Made by a program: the position numbers and the translations under genes | Source of the DNA: Draconibacterium aestuarii | GTDB taxonomy: Bacteria > Bacteroidota > Bacteroidia > Bacteroidales > Prolixibacteraceae | Assembly: GCA_026671195.1 (NCBI GenBank) | Contig: JAPOHD010000020.1 | Span: forward strand, 62,001-126,000 | Length of the DNA: 64,000 bases | Direction of reading: 5' to 3' | The notes under the pieces: model-generated | What the model was told of the DNA's origin: nothing | Seen by the model: the letters and a program-made list of their open reading frames with translations, nothing else | Databases searched by the model: none | Shown here: positions 48,152 through 56,391 of the stretch, in pieces | How positions within the stretch are numbered: position 1 is the first letter of the stretch | How the letters are laid out: each line of letters opens with the position of its first letter

Positions 48152-48161
48152 TTTTACACAA

Positions 48162-49406
48162 ATGGTTTTACTCTATAATCTTGGAATATTTTTGTACAGC
48201 TGTGCCATACGGATAGCTGCCTTATTTAACGAAAAAGCAAAGCTAATGATTGCCGGCCGCAAAAACTGGCAAGCCCAACTTCAGTTAAAAATTGACAGCA
48301 ATGCCCGCTACCTTTGGTTTCATTGTGCCTCGTTAGGCGAATTCGAACAAGGTCGGCCGGTTATTGAAGAAACTAAAAATCAATTCCCGGGGTACAAAAT
48401 CATTCTAACATTTTTCTCTCCGTCGGGTTATGAAATCAGAAAAAATTACGAAGGTGCCGACGTGGTTTGCTATCTGCCAATGGACACAAAACAGCATGCG
48501 CGTACGTTCTTAAACATTGTAAAGCCCGAAAAAGTATTTTTTGTGAAATACGAATTCTGGTACAATTTTATTACCGAATTAAAATCGCGACAAATTCCGC
48601 TCTATATTATTTCGGCCATTTTCAGAGAAAATCAGCAATTTTTTAAAAATACGCCCTGGGGAAAGTGGTACCGTAAAATCCTTTTTAGTTTTGAACACTT
48701 TTTTATTCAGAATGAAAAGTCAGGCGAACTACTATCCTCCATTGGAATTAAGAATTTTACAATTTCTGGAGATACCCGTTTTGATCGGGTGGCCAGCATT
48801 GCAAGCGGTGCAAAAAAGTTCGATATTGTTGATAAATTCAAAGGCAACTCAACAGTAGTAATAGCAGGAAGCACCTGGAAACCCGATGAAGAGCTACTTA
48901 TCGAGTTTATTAACAACCTGAATGATACGAACAGTGTAAAATTTATCATCGCTCCTCACGAGGTTTCAGCTTCGAATATCAACAGAATTCACCAGATGTT
49001 GAAAAAGCCGGCCATTTCTTTTAGCAAAATCCAAAATGCCGATATTCAAAACTATCAGGTGTTAATAATTGATTCAATTGGCATTCTCTCGTCGCTCTAT
49101 CAATACGGAAACCTTGCATACATTGGAGGTGGTTTTGGTGTTGGCATTCATAATATTTTAGAAGCCGCTACCTTTGCCTTACCAATTTTGTTTGGCCCTA
49201 ATTATAAAAGATTCAAAGAAGCTGTTGAACTGACAGAAAAAAAAGGGGCCTTCCCAATAAAAAATTATAATGAACTAAAAGACGCATTAAACCTACTTCT
49301 GAACGACAAAAACAAGATCAAAAAAGCATCTGAAACAAGCAAAATATATGTAGAAAAAAATGTTGGTTCAACAAAACTTATCACAAAAAAAGTTTTTAAC
49401 ACTTAA
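48162..49406 (+). CDS. waaA: 3-deoxy-D-manno-octulosonic acid (KDO) transferase
   Basis: This is an inner-membrane GT30 glycosyltransferase of 414 aa. The open frame extends upstream into the previous gene, but the start at 48162 gives the family N-terminus (MVLLYNLGIFLYSCAIRIAALF), with one membrane helix. Later come WFHCASLGEFEQGRPVIE, the catalytic-Glu region, FVKYEFWYN, GDTRFDRV and GGGFGVGIHNILEAATFALPILFGP, the CMP-KDO-binding part. It adds KDO to lipid A precursor. This confirms a Gram-negative lipopolysaccharide-bearing host. The gene lies 10 bp after the cyclase-domain gene. Confidence 0.95.
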   Translation: MVLLYNLGIFLYSCAIRIAALFNEKAKLMIAGRKNWQAQLQLKIDSNARYLWFHCASLGEFEQGRPVIEETKNQFPGYKIILTFFSPSGYEIRKNYEGADVVCYLPMDTKQHARTFLNIVKPEKVFFVKYEFWYNFITELKSRQIPLYIISAIFRENQQFFKNTPWGKWYRKILFSFEHFFIQNEKSGELLSSIGIKNFTISGDTRFDRVASIASGAKKFDIVDKFKGNSTVVIAGSTWKPDEELLIEFINNLNDTNSVKFIIAPHEVSASNINRIHQMLKKPAISFSKIQNADIQNYQVLIIDSIGILSSLYQYGNLAYIGGGFGVGIHNILEAATFALPILFGPNYKRFKEAVELTEKKGAFPIKNYNELKDALNLLLNDKNKIKKASETSKIYVEKNVGSTKLITKKVFNT

Positions 49407-49724
49407 CTCAATTTTGCACAGTTTTTGTTAGCAAAAATCTACTCAAAAATTTGACTTTTTATATCAAAGATTCTGTAGATGCAAAATGCTTTTTCACAAC
49501 AATTATTTTCAGTTTTGGTAAACATTTCTTAACTATCAAACATCTACAACCCTATTAATCAACGAGATAACAATTTAAAGTTGATAACTTGTTTTCATTT
49601 TATTCAATATTATTTTCCAAAAGTTTGTTTTCTGTTTTATCTTGCACTACACAATTAAGGAAAGCAGAACCTGGAAATCAAGTTTACATTCTAATCACAT
49701 TTAATTTTACAATTTAGGAAAAAT
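49407..49724. other. Leader region of class II ribonucleotide reductase
   Basis: This is 318 bp of A/T-rich DNA (no gene). An 8-bp inverted repeat (TGTAGATG at 49474-49481 and CATCTACA at 49541-49548, 59 bp apart) is present but may be chance. I looked for a cobalamin riboswitch (B12 box) and did not find one. TATCTTGC at about 49639 may be a -7 box. Confidence 0.4.
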
Positions 49725-52283
49725 ATGGCAACGAACGAAGTATCTGTGAAAGCCCCGGCGGGCAAAAAAATTTACTCTCAGGAAGAAGCAGTAAATGCCT
49801 CGCTCGAGTACTTCAGAGGAGATGACTTAGCGGCAAGAGTATGGGTTAACAAATATGCCCTAAAGGATTCTTTTGGGAACATTTTTGAACTGACCCCTGA
49901 CGACATGCACAAACGTTTGGCAAAAGAAATTGCCCGGATCGAAGAACGTTATCCCAATCCCCTTAAAGAAGACGAAATCTACAAAGTGTTAAAAGATTTC
50001 AAATACATTGTACCCCAGGGAGGACCAATGACTGGAATTGGTAACAGTTATCAAATTGCATCACTATCGAACTGTTTTGTGGTCGGTAACGATGGTGACT
50101 CTGATTCTTACGGCGGAATTATGAAAATTGACCAGGAGCAGGTTCAGCTCATGAAACGTCGGGGAGGTGTTGGTCACGACCTTTCACACATTCGCCCCAA
50201 AGGGTCTCCGGTTAAAAACTCTGCACTCACATCTACCGGAATTGTTCCTTTTATGGAACGTTATTCAAACTCTACCCGCGAAGTTGCACAGGACGGACGC
50301 AGAGGAGCACTTATGCTTTCAGTATCAGTAAAACATCCCGATTCGGAAAGTTTTATCGATGCCAAACTTGAACAGGGGAAAGTTACAGGAGCAAACGTAT
50401 CGGTTAAAATTCAGGACGATTTTATGCAGGCAGTTGAGGCAGGCACATCGTACCAACAACAATACCCAATTACCGGAGATCCGGTTTATACAAAAAATAC
50501 AGATCCTACTAAAATATGGGATAAGATTGTGAAAAATGCATGGAAATCAGCCGAACCCGGAATTCTGTTCTGGGATACTATTCTTAATGAATCGGTGCCT
50601 GATTGTTATGCAGACCTTGGTTACCGTACGGTTTCCACCAATCCATGTGGCGAAATTCCATTGTGCCCATACGATAGCTGTCGTTTGCTGGCCATCAACC
50701 TGTATTCCTATGTAGAAAATCCGTTTACAAAGGATGCCAGGTTCAACTTCGACTTATTCAAGGAACACGTTCATTATGCCCAGCGTATCATGGATGATAT
50801 TATCGATCTTGAATTGGAAAAAATTGATGCCATTATTGAAAAGATTGACTCTGATCCGGAAGCCGAAGACATTAAATTTACCGAAAGAAACCTTTGGAAC
50901 AACATAAAAAATAAAGCAAAAGAAGGTCGCCGTACAGGAATTGGAATTACAGCCGAAGGCGATATGCTGGCAGCACTTGACTTGCGCTACGGAAGCGAAA
51001 ATGCGACCGATTTCTCTGAAGAAATTCATAAAACTGTTGCGATTGAGGCCTACCGCTCATCGGTTTATTTAGCAAAAGATCGCGGTGCATTTGCTATCTA
51101 TAACACAGAAAGAGAAAAAAACAACCCGATGATCAATCGCATTAAAAAAGCAGATCCGGAGCTATATGAAAAAATGGCAAAATATGGCCGTAGAAATATT
51201 GCCCTGTTAACCATTGCCCCAACCGGAACTACCAGTTTAATGACACAAACAACTTCGGGGATTGAACCTGTATTCCTGCCTGTTTACAAACGACGTCGCA
51301 AGGTAAATCCGAACGATAAAGATGTTCGTATTGATTTTGTTGATGAAGTTGGCGATAACTGGGAGGAATATACTGTATTCCACCATCACTTTAAAACGTG
51401 GATGAAAGCAAACGGTATTGATACCAACCGCGCCTATTCGCAAGAAGAATTAGATAAATTTGTTCAAAAATCGCCTTACTACAAAGCAACGTCAAACGAC
51501 GTAGACTGGTTGAACAAAGTTCGCATGCAGGGTAGAATTCAGAAATGGGTGGATCACTCCATCAGTGTAACCATCAACCTTCCTGCCGATGCCAAACAAG
51601 AGCTAGTTGGACAACTCTATTTTGAAGCATGGAAAAGTGGTTGTAAGGGAGTAACTGTTTATCGCGATGGTTCACGTTCGGGTGTTCTTATTTCGAATGA
51701 CGAAAGCGACAAGAAAAAAGAAAGTGGCAGTCCATTCCCTACCAAACGTCCTGAACGCCTTGAAGCCGATGTGGTACGTTTTCAAAACAACAAAGAAAAA
51801 TGGATTGCATTTTTAGGATTAATGGATGGTAAACCCTACGAAATTTTTACGGGTTTACACGACGATGAAGATGGAATACTGCTTCCACGATCGGTAACAA
51901 AAGGATATATTATCAAAAGCTGGGAAGACGAAGAAAGTTCTCGTTACGATTTCCAGTACATAAACAAACGGGGCTACAAAACAACTATCGAAGGATTGTC
52001 ACATAAATTTAACCCGGTTTACTGGAACTACGCAAAATTAATTTCGGGAACTTTACGCCACGGAATGCCAATCCACAAAATTGTGGAGCTGGTTACAAGT
52101 TTGCAGTTAGACAATGAAACCATCAATTCGTGGAAAGCCGGTGTTGCACGTACCTTGAAAAAATATATTGAGGACGGAACAAGAGCTGATGATGCAAAAT
52201 GTGGTGAATGTGGCTCTGATGATGTAGTTTACCAGGAAGGCTGTTTAACTTGCCTGACTTGTGGAAACTCTAAATGTGGTTAA
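49725..52283 (+). CDS. nrdJ: Adenosylcobalamin-dependent (class II) ribonucleoside-diphosphate reductase
   Basis: The protein has 852 aa. The N-terminal part has SNCFVVGNDGDSDSYGGIM with the first active-site Cys, RRGGVGHDLSHIRPKGSP and the radical-site stretch NPCGEIPLCPYDSCRL with the thiyl Cys and catalytic Glu. APTGTTSLMTQTTSGIEP is the substrate phosphate loop. The C-terminal tail is a zinc-ribbon-like module (CGECGSDDVVYQEGCLTCLTCGNSKCG region, Cys-rich, holding the redox-active pair). It makes deoxyribonucleotides without oxygen, using vitamin B12, which suits an anaerobic or microaerobic lifestyle. It is monocistronic and is followed by its own hairpin terminator. Confidence 0.96.
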   Translation: MATNEVSVKAPAGKKIYSQEEAVNASLEYFRGDDLAARVWVNKYALKDSFGNIFELTPDDMHKRLAKEIARIEERYPNPLKEDEIYKVLKDFKYIVPQGGPMTGIGNSYQIASLSNCFVVGNDGDSDSYGGIMKIDQEQVQLMKRRGGVGHDLSHIRPKGSPVKNSALTSTGIVPFMERYSNSTREVAQDGRRGALMLSVSVKHPDSESFIDAKLEQGKVTGANVSVKIQDDFMQAVEAGTSYQQQYPITGDPVYTKNTDPTKIWDKIVKNAWKSAEPGILFWDTILNESVPDCYADLGYRTVSTNPCGEIPLCPYDSCRLLAINLYSYVENPFTKDARFNFDLFKEHVHYAQRIMDDIIDLELEKIDAIIEKIDSDPEAEDIKFTERNLWNNIKNKAKEGRRTGIGITAEGDMLAALDLRYGSENATDFSEEIHKTVAIEAYRSSVYLAKDRGAFAIYNTEREKNNPMINRIKKADPELYEKMAKYGRRNIALLTIAPTGTTSLMTQTTSGIEPVFLPVYKRRRKVNPNDKDVRIDFVDEVGDNWEEYTVFHHHFKTWMKANGIDTNRAYSQEELDKFVQKSPYYKATSNDVDWLNKVRMQGRIQKWVDHSISVTINLPADAKQELVGQLYFEAWKSGCKGVTVYRDGSRSGVLISNDESDKKKESGSPFPTKRPERLEADVVRFQNNKEKWIAFLGLMDGKPYEIFTGLHDDEDGILLPRSVTKGYIIKSWEDEESSRYDFQYINKRGYKTTIEGLSHKFNPVYWNYAKLISGTLRHGMPIHKIVELVTSLQLDNETINSWKAGVARTLKKYIEDGTRADDAKCGECGSDDVVYQEGCLTCLTCGNSKCG

Positions 52284-52301
52284 CATTTAATAAAAAATAT
52301 A

Positions 52302-52330
52302 ACCGGAACCTTGAATCAGGTTCTGGTTTT
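52302..52330 (+). terminator. Intrinsic terminator of nrdJ
   Basis: Arms 52302-52310 and 52319-52327 pair over 9 positions with one wobble and an 8-nt loop, and are followed by T's. Confidence 0.7.
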
Positions 52331-52373
52331 AAAATCTTAAATTGGTTCTTTCCTTTATAGGGTTTGCAAATAA

Positions 52374-52399
52374 AAAACCCAGCCTACCGGCTGGGTTTT
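52374..52399. terminator. Bidirectional terminator between nrdJ and gcvH
   Basis: A perfect 11-bp stem (52374-52384 with 52389-52399) has a 4-nt loop, with A/T runs at both ends, so it works for the plus-strand nrdJ and the minus-strand gcvH. Confidence 0.85.
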
Positions 52400-52420
52400 C
52401 CTTTTATATATAAGTGCTTT

Positions 52421-52801
52421 TTAAGCTTCAATCATAGCTTTGTATGCTTCTGCATCCATCAACTCATCAAGCTGAGCAACATCGGTCATTTTAATTTTAA
52501 TCATCCAGCCCTCACCGTAAGCATCCTTGTTTACCAGTTCCGGATCGTCTGCCAGGGCCTCGTTAAATTCAATTACTTCACCACCAACAGGCATAAATAA
52601 ATCAGAAACTGTTTTTACAGCTTCTACGGTGCCAAAAGTTTCACCTTTCTCCAATGTTTCACCTTCTGTTTCAATTTCAACAAAAACAACATCACCTAAT
52701 TCGCCTTGTGCAAAGTCTGTTACACCAACAACAACGACATCGCCTTCAACGCGTACCCATTCGTGGTCTTGGGTATATTTTAATTCAGCTGGAATACTCA
52801 T
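52421..52801 (-). CDS. gcvH: Glycine cleavage system H protein
   Basis: This is the 126-aa lipoyl carrier of the glycine cleavage complex. The start gives the typical MSIPAELKYTQDHEWVRVEGD. The lipoylated lysine is Lys63 in VEAVKTVSD, and GVTDFAQGELGDVVFVE is the standard hydrophobic core. The partner genes gcvT and gcvP and the lipoate-attachment genes are not in the window. The length is normal. It stands alone on the minus strand. Confidence 0.97.
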   Translation of the reverse strand: MSIPAELKYTQDHEWVRVEGDVVVVGVTDFAQGELGDVVFVEIETEGETLEKGETFGTVEAVKTVSDLFMPVGGEVIEFNEALADDPELVNKDAYGEGWMIKIKMTDVAQLDELMDAEAYKAMIEA

Positions 52802-52960
52802 AATAGAATAATTTTTAATATTTGAGGCAAAATTAAAACATTTTACTGAAAAACAGACCCTTCGAAAAGAACCATTTCCCTGATTTTTATCGTATTTTGA
52901 TTTTGAACCCTTATTTTATTTCATGCTTTTTGTAATATTGCAAAAATAGTTGAAAAGAAA

Positions 52961-53383
52961 ATGTTTTCGAAAAAAGTAATTTCATTAAAAGAATTAGACC
53001 ACGTTGCCGGCGAACTAATTCATCAATTTCCGAATGAAAGGATATTTGCCTTTTATGGGAAAATGGGTGCCGGCAAAACCACATTTATTCAATCCATTTG
53101 CAAGGCTTTGGGCTCGGAAGACAATGTTACAAGCCCCACGTTTGCATTGATTAATGAGTACATGACACCAGAAATGAACTCTGTATTCCATTTCGATTTT
53201 TACCGGATTAAAGACATCGAAGAAGCTTACGATTTGGGGTATGAGGACTACATTTATAGTGGGAACTATTGCTTAATTGAATGGCCGGAGATGATTGAAC
53301 CTCTGCTTCCCGATAAAATGGTAGAAGTAAAAATTGAGGTACAGGACGACAACACACGTGTAATTTCTGCTAAAATCATTTAA
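52961..53383 (+). CDS. tsaE: tRNA threonylcarbamoyladenosine biosynthesis ATPase TsaE
   Basis: This is a cytoplasmic ATPase of 140 aa. Walker A is GKMGAGKTTFI near residue 40, followed by SPTFALINEY, HFDFYRIKD and LIEWPE, all hallmarks of TsaE/YjeE. With TsaB and TsaD it completes the t6A37 modification of tRNAs that read ANN codons. The length is normal. It precedes the alanine dehydrogenase gene by 120 bp, the usual Bacteroidota neighbourhood. Confidence 0.95.
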   Translation: MFSKKVISLKELDHVAGELIHQFPNERIFAFYGKMGAGKTTFIQSICKALGSEDNVTSPTFALINEYMTPEMNSVFHFDFYRIKDIEEAYDLGYEDYIYSGNYCLIEWPEMIEPLLPDKMVEVKIEVQDDNTRVISAKII

Positions 53384-53503
53384 ATCAACACCTCTTGTAT
53401 GTTCATGTTTCAATATCCTACTTCTATCCTTAAATTTTGAAAACTCCCCTTTTGCTTGTAAATTGGTAGTCGTTAAAAAGCATTTAAAATTTAAATTTCA
53501 GCA

Positions 53504-54715
53504 ATGGAAAAGGCAAAAGAAAAGGTTTCGATACCGAAGACCATGTTACTGCCCAAAGAGGAGATGTTGGAAATAAAAAAGAAAGGGCAAAAGATTAAAA
53601 TTGGCATCCCTTCTGATTATTCCAAAGTTGAATACCGGGTTCCTTTAACACCGCAGGCTGTCGACCTCCTGGTTTCGTACGGACACGAAATTCTGATTGA
53701 AAAGGATGCCGGCAAATCAACCAGCTATTCAGACGATGCCTACAAAATAGCCGGTGCCACAATTGTTGAAACCAAAGAGGAAACATTCCAGTGCGATATT
53801 ATTTTGCGAATTGCCCCTTTTAGTATCGAAGAAATTGATATGTTACGAGGCAACCAGGTTATTCTTTCTAACATGCAGATTCAGGCACATTGCAACGAAT
53901 CGATTCAAAAACTGATGCAAAAGAAAGTAACCACCATTGCTTTCGAATACCTTGAAAACGAAGATGGTTATTTACCTTTCGTACACCAAATGAGCCAGAT
54001 TGCAGGGGTTACTTCCATTACTATTGCCAGCGAATATTTGAGCAACTCGCGCAATGGGAAAGGCGTGTTATTTGGCGAAGTTACCGGTGTAACACCTGCT
54101 GAACTGGTTATTATAGGCACCAGCACTGCGGCTGAATATGCCGCCAGAGCAGCACTTGGATTAGGCATATTCGTAAAAGTTTTCGACACATCGGTTTATG
54201 AATTGAGCAAACTGGAAGAAAAACTGGGCCGACGGATTTTTACTTCGGTTTTTTATCCCAAAGTTTTACGAAAAGCGTTGGTCTCCGCCGATGCTGTTAT
54301 CGGAGCAACTTCGTTTAACACACCGCCAAAATTCAAGGTAAGCGAAGATTTGGTAAAACAAATGAAAGAAGGCTCGGTCATTATCGATTTGAATGTAAGC
54401 CAGGGAGGTTGTTTTGAAACTTCGAAATGTACCGATTTTAATAATCCTACTTATATCAAACATGGCGTGGTTCACTACTGTGTTCCCAACACTCCATCGA
54501 TGGTTGCCCGCACTGCCTCCATTTCAATGAGCAACATCCTAATTCCCATCCTGTTGGCCATTGGCGACAACGGAGGAGTCGACAATTATATAAAAGTGTC
54601 GAACGGATTTCGTAAAGGTGTCTATATTTACCACGGCATCCTTACCAATCGCGATGTTGGTTACATGTTCAATATACCATCAAAGGAAATTGATTTATTA
54701 CTGGCCATTTTCTAA
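53504..54715 (+). CDS. ald: Alanine dehydrogenase
   Basis: This is an AlaDh/PNT-family enzyme of 403 aa that interconverts L-alanine with pyruvate and ammonium using NAD. The substrate half begins at KIGIPSDYSKVEYRVPLTPQAV. The Rossmann half has ELVIIGTSTAAEYAARAALGLG (the final Gly of the usual GxGxxG is replaced in this branch). DLNVSQGGCFETS and VPNTPSMVARTAS follow. An extra N-terminal stretch of about 30 residues (KTMLLPKEEMLE) is typical of Bacteroidota members. The LytTR regulator gene starts 24 bp downstream. Confidence 0.9.
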   Translation: MEKAKEKVSIPKTMLLPKEEMLEIKKKGQKIKIGIPSDYSKVEYRVPLTPQAVDLLVSYGHEILIEKDAGKSTSYSDDAYKIAGATIVETKEETFQCDIILRIAPFSIEEIDMLRGNQVILSNMQIQAHCNESIQKLMQKKVTTIAFEYLENEDGYLPFVHQMSQIAGVTSITIASEYLSNSRNGKGVLFGEVTGVTPAELVIIGTSTAAEYAARAALGLGIFVKVFDTSVYELSKLEEKLGRRIFTSVFYPKVLRKALVSADAVIGATSFNTPPKFKVSEDLVKQMKEGSVIIDLNVSQGGCFETSKCTDFNNPTYIKHGVVHYCVPNTPSMVARTASISMSNILIPILLAIGDNGGVDNYIKVSNGFRKGVYIYHGILTNRDVGYMFNIPSKEIDLLLAIF

Positions 54716-54739
54716 ATCAACCAAAACCAAATAAACTGA

Positions 54740-55588
54740 ATGCTAAGCTCACTGAATAAAAAATACCCTTTTAACGACAATTTAAAAATCAATGTTCGAA
54801 CGATTGCTTCTGTAAGCCTGGGGATTTTTTTGTTCCTATTGTTTTTCCAACCCTTTAACATTCAAAATCCCGATTTTAACGACCGGTTAATTATCCTGTC
54901 TACATTCGGAGCAATAACACTTGTTTTGCAAAGCCTTTTCCGTTTGGTAATTCCATCCGTATTCTCAAAAGCATTTTCTGAAGAAAGATGGACCATATTA
55001 AAAGAAATAATTATCGATTTGTTATTTGTTATTTCCAATTCGGTGGCCTTTACTTTTTTTGCGAAATACGTGGGGCACACTGCCATCTCCTTTCATGTGG
55101 TAATAAATATTGTGATTATTTCGATTACTGCAGCGGTTGTTTTAGTGGTAATTAACCAGTTCTATCTTTTAAAAAAACAGGTAAAAGAACTTGCTTTTGA
55201 GGAAGAGGAAAGCACAGAAAAAAACGTAATTGACGAAAATACAGAAGTTGAGTTTGAGTCAGAAAACAAATCAGAATACTTCCATCTTTTTCTTCAACAG
55301 ATTCTGTTAATTAAATCGGCAAATAATTACATTGAAGTGATTTACAAACTCGATGGTAAAATCAATAAAAAACTGATTAGAAACACCTTGAAAAATACAG
55401 AGAAAGTATTTTTAAAATACCCGTCAATGGTGCGCTGTCATCGTTCGTGCATAATAAATAAAAACCATATTCAGAAAGTAACAAAAGGAAATTACGGACT
55501 CGTAGTGGAACTTTTCGATTATCCTGAAAAAATACATGTTTCGCGTCAATATGTTCTAAAAGTAAAAGAAGCTTTAAGGACAAAATAA
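54740..55588 (+). CDS. Membrane-anchored LytTR-family DNA-binding regulator
   Basis: The protein has 282 aa. Four membrane helices (about residues 20-150) are followed by an acidic linker and a LytTR DNA-binding domain (about 185-280: LLIKSANNYIEVIYKLDGKI, RNTLKNTEKVFLKYPSMVRCHRSCIINKNHI). There is no receiver domain, so this is a one-component membrane regulator, not a classical two-component response regulator. It follows ald by 24 bp and may be cotranscribed with it. Its targets and signal are unknown; the downstream B12-domain/radical SAM pair is one candidate. Confidence 0.87.
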   Translation: MLSSLNKKYPFNDNLKINVRTIASVSLGIFLFLLFFQPFNIQNPDFNDRLIILSTFGAITLVLQSLFRLVIPSVFSKAFSEERWTILKEIIIDLLFVISNSVAFTFFAKYVGHTAISFHVVINIVIISITAAVVLVVINQFYLLKKQVKELAFEEEESTEKNVIDENTEVEFESENKSEYFHLFLQQILLIKSANNYIEVIYKLDGKINKKLIRNTLKNTEKVFLKYPSMVRCHRSCIINKNHIQKVTKGNYGLVVELFDYPEKIHVSRQYVLKVKEALRTK

Positions 55589-55829
55589 TCCGAATGGTTT
55601 AAATTTTCGGGTTAAATAAAAACCCATTATTTGTTCAACTTCTAACACTTTTAGAGCTCTGAAAGGGCTGTAAACAGATTAATAGTGGTAAATGGCATTC
55701 GCCACGGACCAGTGCCACCTCTCCCTGTTTTACGCTAATAATCACTAATTCTATTCTGCTAAACCCAAATACTTTCAAATTCTATATCCATGGTTTTATT
55801 TTGTCGTAAACGCTTAAAAAAACACAATA

Positions 55830-56354
55830 ATGAAAGTCTTAATTGTACAACCGGAATATGCAAAGTCGTATTGGAGTTTGGATCACTTTATGAGATTTAC
55901 TGGGAAAAAACCTGCTTTCCCGGCAAAGGAATTGTTACTGATTTCGATTTTACTACCCATTACATGGAATAGGAAAATTGTAGACACAAATTTTGACCGT
56001 TTGCGGGAAAGTGACCTGCAGTGGTCCGATTATATATTTATTAATGCCAGCGAAAAACAATATAAATCTACTGTTCAAATTCTTAATAAATCAGAGTCAG
56101 CCAGTGGAAAAATAGTAGGATGCGGGCCTCTTTTTACCGAATATTTTGGTGAGTTTGAAAAAGTGGACCATCTGGTTTTAGACAACATAAGAAAAACTTT
56201 GCCAAAGTTTATTAACGATCTGGAGAATAACAACGCAAAAAAAGTGTATCACTCCAATCCGTTTTTTGAAATACGAAAAGCATCAGAATCTTATTATTCT
56301 GTAAAAAGAATCGCCGGAAAATTTTCTGATAATATTCAACTCGCATATTATTAA
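55830..56354 (+). CDS. Stand-alone degenerate B12-binding-like domain protein, paralog of the next gene
   Basis: The protein has 174 aa. It aligns along its whole length with residues 1-170 of the radical SAM protein that follows (MKVLIVQPEYAKSYWS versus MKILLIYPEYPDTFWS; CGPLFTE versus GGPLFTE; FINDLENN versus FLNDLENN). It stops just before the point where the radical SAM cysteines begin. Motifs important in the full-length protein are altered: PPLGLL is PAKELL, SAMGTQ is NASEKQ, NEAEITL is DNIRKTL. It has an intact start, stop and A/T-rich leader and lies 37 bp before its paralog, so it is expressed with it. It may be a non-catalytic partner, or a decaying duplicate. Confidence 0.8.
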   Translation: MKVLIVQPEYAKSYWSLDHFMRFTGKKPAFPAKELLLISILLPITWNRKIVDTNFDRLRESDLQWSDYIFINASEKQYKSTVQILNKSESASGKIVGCGPLFTEYFGEFEKVDHLVLDNIRKTLPKFINDLENNNAKKVYHSNPFFEIRKASESYYSVKRIAGKFSDNIQLAYY

Positions 56355-56380
56355 TTTAAACCGGTTTCAGAATAAAAAAC

Positions 56381-56386
56381 AGGAGG
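56381..56386 (+). promoter_or_regulatory. Perfect Shine-Dalgarno site before the radical SAM gene
   Basis: AGGAGG lies 5 nt before the ATG at 56392. Genes in this window otherwise have A/T-rich leaders without such a site, so this one stands out and supports this start. Confidence 0.7.
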
Positions 56387-56391
56387 AAATC

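Noticed and set aside
48003-48161. Longer KDO transferase starting at 48003
   Set aside because: The extra 53 codons lie inside the lycopene-cyclase gene in another frame; the start at 48162 gives the family N-terminus.
49407-49724. Cobalamin riboswitch before nrdJ
   Set aside because: No B12 box or GCCACTG-type core could be found.
55589-55829. Riboswitch or small RNA upstream of the B12-domain genes
   Set aside because: The 241 bp contain GTGCCAC and short complementary runs, but no consistent cobalamin fold; nothing firm can be called.
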